From assembly GCA_000697355.1 (NCBI GenBank), contig JNEN01001212.1:310001-374000 (forward strand): a DNA stretch of 64,000 bases, read 5' to 3'. The stretch is from Syncephalastrum monosporum B8922 (Eukaryota; Mucoromycota; Mucoromycetes; Mucorales; Syncephalastraceae). This document shows positions 59,954-64,000 of this stretch, one piece after another. A program made the position numbers and the translations under genes. The notes below the pieces were generated by a model that was given only the letters and a program-made list of their open reading frames with translations, had not been told where the DNA came from and searched no databases. Within the stretch, counting starts at the first letter, position 1. Each line of letters starts with the position of its first letter.

Positions 59954-62640
59954 TTTAGAAGATAAAGGTCAGGTGAAAAGAGAAAGAGAATCAAGAACAC
60001 AGGCCGATTCAAGACTTTTCAAAAAAAAAAATTTGACAACAAAGACAGTCACCATATCCAAGCATAGAGAGGAAGGGCCTTTTTTATTAAGTCCGAAAGC
60101 CACTCAGTCCGGACAGTCCAACCAGATCAAACATCATTCAACAATACAAAACCGTCTCCGTCTCAACTTTTGCTCGCATATCACTCGTTCACGCGAGAGA
60201 GATGACACATCCGTTCGCATTTCTATGGTCAGTATGCTTAAACAGGGAGGTAGTGTATTTGCATCAGTGGTTGCCAAATGAAAATAAAATAAAATTTCTT
60301 TTATAAACTTTCTTTTTTTTTCAAAAGGCATAATTCCACCGGCAGCTATTGTCATCGATGCCTGCCGTTAAACGAGTATTCCAACTTCTTCAACTGGGAG
60401 TGTGTACGATGAACGGGATTGGGTAGTTTTACTTTCAAACAAGTCTTGTGTGATATTGTGAAAAGTGCAGGAACAGAAAAGGATTCTGTCAACCATACAA
60501 CCTGTGACCCATCCGTCAGAAAACCCCTCCAGGTCAGCGAGCTTTGTGACACGTGGCACATTCGGCATATACCTCCACTTCTTAATAGCGCCGATGCACT
60601 CTTTGCTCTCTTCGAATCTTCAGTTATACTATTGCTTCAGGTGAAAGCTCTCATACAATGCGCATGATCATTCTGCTGTCGATCTGGTTTATGATATTTC
60701 CAACCCACGTAGGCAGCTGGCATCGAATCAGCGCAGGGTTTCCATTTTACGATCGGGTAATAGACAAACAAACGCCACAAGACACATTCCTGATGTAAAG
60801 TCCATTAAACGTATTTTGTCTACAATGGATCATTTTAAGCAGTATACCACTGACAACTCATGGCACACTCACGCTACAATAAATGTGTCTTATGCGCGTT
60901 TCACAGGCTACATATAGTAAATTTTAACGTGTAATAATGACGAGTTCTTCGCGGCAGCGGCAGTAATGTAAGGCTTTTCAAATATACAGATACAGCTCTT
61001 TTATTTGATCTGGCTATTGTAAAGTGGTGTGTTACTAAGGAGCAAATATACTCATTTCTTTGATCATGCTACAGTATGTACTTTCTGATCTTATTACATA
61101 TTTATTTGAAGAGAGATACACTCTGAGAGAAGCATGCAGCTCATTCATCATGTAACGTCTCCTGCCTGCGCTTCAAAAAAGGTGGAATACTCTGCCAACG
61201 TCTCTTGTGATTCCCTACATCATTATACTACACCAAAATACAATGTTGCTCTTCGCTAGTGAAAAAGGCAGCGACTGTCTTTCTTTTCTACCCAACCCAT
61301 CCAATACACATACGTCTTTAGATATTTCAGCGAGTGCTCTTCGTTATTATTGATACACATAGATAAGACTCATGTAGTAAGGGAGTCATACTTGCAAGGC
61401 ACTCGCTGGAATAACAATAAGCATGTCATTCCCTTCTGAATAATCCGAACTTGAGCCATATCATGACAATTAGAACAAGCTGAGGAATGGTACTTTGTTT
61501 GGACGCTAGGTCTCGTTACCTAAAAGGAAGATAACTCCCGTTTTATTTTGTCCGGTGCGATCATAGGATCGTTATCATTGGATGTTCGTCATTCTCTCCA
61601 AAAACAGATGTCACTGTCCATGCATCTTTTTCACTGACATTAAGAAAAGGGAGTTCGCTGACGCTGACATGGCCGGTTTTGCATACTTTGCGGAGGCCGA
61701 GCAGCCTGTCATGTCCGCGCAGATCTGGCTGTTTCTCTCTCTTTGTTGGCTGATTTTAATACAGGAGAGATGTCTGAACCTTCTTGCCATGTACATAGTT
61801 ATGTATCATTATTTTACGGGAGTACACTTGTGTGATTTCTGCATAAAGCAGGACATCATGGACACGTAGTTAGACTTCACAGTAGATAGAAATAAAAATA
61901 ATCTTCATATTCTCTATCACCTCTATCTCATTCCGTCCTGTGCATGGTAAGGGATACACCCACAGGGTCAACTGCTTCGTGAACAGTATGACGTGGCGGC
62001 TGTGAGGTCTCCAACTGCGCTAAGCAGTGATTATGCGTCTATCCAAATGTAGACAGATCAAACGGATTTGGGATGCAGCATTAAAATAGTACAAATAGAG
62101 TGTCTGTTCACCTACTTATTTTGGCTACAGATACAGCGTGCGTTTCTAGAATAGACAAGCCGATGGACATTATGGACTATGGAGCAGAAATAAGACATGG
62201 AAGTACTGCAGAGTCTAGTGGTGGAGTGGAGTCTGGAAGAGCACAAGTGGCGACGGTGAAAGGGGAGTCCCGATTCGGTAACTAATTTTAGGGCGGCGGC
62301 GATCTCGGATCGTTTTGGCCGACCAGAAGGGAAAAAGAGCGAAGCTATCTATAGACTGTCTGGAGCTTGGCTGGTTCTTGTAAGAAGAAAGAACCAGACA
62401 TGGGGTCTCCGAGGTGGGCGAGCAGCAAGAGGGTGAGAGTAGGACGAGTAAGGAGGCGGGCCAGAGCGCCGCCCGTACAGGAAAAAGGAAAAAGGAAACA
62501 AAAAAAAAAAAAAAAAAAGGCTTGGAAGGGGGGTACAGTATGTACAATACACAGTAGGGCGATTTAAGGTCCCAAATTTAGACAAGCGTCTGAATTTGTT
62601 TTAACAGCCTTCTTTTTCGCTTTCGTTTCGTTTCTCCATC
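59954..62640. other. 2.7-kb intergenic region
   Basis: Divergent space between eIF5A (-) and the TM9SF gene (+). Contains an inverted repeat (61327-61411) and a poly(A) tract at about 62500-62518. Several frames of 60-95 codons have no recognisable features. Confidence 0.55.
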
Positions 62641-64000
62641 ATGATGAGCAGGTCCGCATTGGGGGCCGTGTTGGCTGTTTTGTTATGGGCCAAGGCGTGT
62701 GTAGCCTTCTACCTGCCTGGCGTCGCGCCCCACGACTATGCCGTCGCAGAGAACGTGCCTCTGTACGTGAACTCGCTCACGCCCATGTCGAACCAGCAAG
62801 TCAAATCGGTCGTGTCGTATGACTATTACTATGAACGCTTTCACTTCTGCCAGCCCGAGGGCGGTCCGCAGCAGCAGTCCGAGAGCCTGGGAAGCATCCT
62901 CTTTGGTGACCGCATCTTTTCATCTCCATTCGAGGTAACTGAAGCCCATCGCACACGCCCATTGGAACCATCTCATCCTCATCTTCCTTCCTTGCTCATC
63001 TATTATCCGCTCTTTATTCTTTGTCTGTCCACTTGTCTGTCTCTAGCTGTCGATGGCCCAAAACCAGACGTGCAAGCTCTTGTGCGTGTCGGACCCGATC
63101 CCGAAGGATGATGTCGAGTTCATCAACCAGGCTATTGAGGACGACTATGCCCTGAACTGGGTCGTGGATGGCCTGCCTGCCGCGCACGAGAACCGCGACG
63201 AGCACACCGATGAGTTATACTACAACATTGGCTTCAACCTCGGCTTCATGGATAACGGCAGAGCTGCGCTGAACAACCACTATGAGATCTATATCTACTA
63301 CCACGACCGTCCCGATGGCAAGTACCGTGTTGTCGGCGTCATTGTCTACCCCGCCAGCAAGGACTTCAAGGTCGAGAACGGTAAACCCGTCTGTGACACC
63401 AAGGCTTACTCCTTCCACCTGAGTGAGAAGGGTGGCGACAAGGTCGTCTACACTTACAGCGTCAACTGGGTGGTACGTATGATCCCTCATAGCCTATCCT
63501 TATCTCCAAAAGAAAGCTGGAAGTCTCACCCGCTGAATGTACGCCACACAGCCTTCCTCCACGGCTTGGGCCACGCGTTGGGATAACTACCTCCACATCC
63601 TGGACCCCTCGATCCACTGGTTCTCTCTCGTCAACTCGATCGTCATTGTCCTCTTCCTGACGGGTATGGTGGCCATGATCCTCCTCCGTGCCCTGCACAA
63701 GGATATCTCGCGCTACAACGCCGTTGAGGCTCAGGTACGTTTTTTTTTTTTTTTTTTTTTTTTTTTGCATGGGTTGCATTCGGGTAGATTAGGGTCACTC
63801 ACGCTCGCGTAGGAGGATGTCCAGGAGGACTATGGCTGGAAGCTCGTCCATGGTGATGTCTTCCGTCCCCCGACCCGCCCTATGCTTTTGTCCGTCTTTG
63901 TGGGCAGCGGCACGCAGCTGATCGCCATGACAGCTCTGACCCTCGGTATGTCAATTTGAAATGCGCGCAACGTCAGATAAAAAAAAAAGAAAAAAGAAAA
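62641..64000 (+). CDS. TM9SF/EMP70 nonaspanin, 3'-truncated by window
   Basis: Nine-span Golgi/endosomal membrane protein involved in sorting and adhesion in the wider family. Exons seen: 62641-62934, 63047-63472, 63552-63734 and 63813-63945; the next intron opens at 63946 (GTATGT) and runs off the window. The signal peptide covers about 1-22 ([20 protein letters not shown]), followed by the family start [20 protein letters not shown] and [16 protein letters not shown]. The lumenal domain has NQTCKLLC and [14 protein letters not shown]. The first span lies after [15 protein letters not shown]; then [28 protein letters not shown] and FVGSGTQL are family hallmarks. ATG 62641 and 62644 are both possible starts. 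Confidence 0.95.

Noticed and set aside
1..64000. tRNA genes, rRNA, CRISPR arrays, operons
   Set aside because: No T-loop-like words with a supporting cloverleaf were found outside genes, no regularly spaced direct repeats exist, and the gene style is eukaryotic.

Overview
This is nuclear DNA of a fungus, most likely an early-diverging one (Mucoromycota, probably Mucorales). The genes carry many short introns (mostly 40-130 nt) with GTRNGT donors and pyrimidine-rich acceptors. Intergenic spaces are short to moderate and rich in homopolymers, and many promoters are CT-rich. The gene set includes a cobalamin-dependent methionine synthase, which Dikarya generally lack, a centrosomin CM1 protein, a HEATR6-like protein and tandem F-box/LRR paralogues. 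The genus is not resolvable by eye. I rebuilt exon models by hand: reading phases close for every multi-exon model that lies wholly inside the window except the cytochrome b5 gene (5' frame break), about 88 introns in all.

Region 1 (1-8.5 kb): 3' end of a B12-dependent methionine synthase (+); a cytochrome b5-domain gene (-) with a disturbed 5' end; three very small genes (67, 77 and 54 aa); a 152-aa unknown (+); and a mitochondrial-type PPR protein (+).

Region 2 (8.7-20 kb): a peroxisomal ABCD half-transporter (-), a 15-exon HEATR6-like protein (-), an FBXO9/Hrt3-type F-box protein (+) and a DUF4436 membrane protein (-).

Region 3 (20-32 kb): a Cdc25-type Ras exchange factor with an N-terminal SH3 domain (-), a group II PLP decarboxylase of the GAD/CSAD type (-), then two tandem F-box/leucine-rich paralogues (+) in which an intron appears to split the initiator ATG.

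Region 4 (32-45 kb): glutamine synthetase (+) behind a cluster of five GATA-factor sites, two unrecognised genes (-), pyruvate kinase (-) and a CM1 gamma-tubulin-recruiter-like coiled-coil protein (-).

Region 5 (45-64 kb): a polyQ bHLH transcription factor (+), an F-BAR/RhoGAP protein (+), a PH-domain protein (+), COX11 (-), eIF5A (-) and the 5' part of a TM9SF/EMP70 protein (+) cut by the window end.

Most genes are housekeeping or signalling genes with no evident operon-like logic. I see no transposon with recognisable coding capacity, no CRISPR array, and no tRNA or rRNA that I can support. The most interesting observations are the split start codon shared by the F-box pair, three GC-AG introns, the B12-dependent methionine synthase, the GATA cluster on the glutamine synthetase promoter and several small unrecognised spliced genes. 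I did not find a convincing new multi-gene system.
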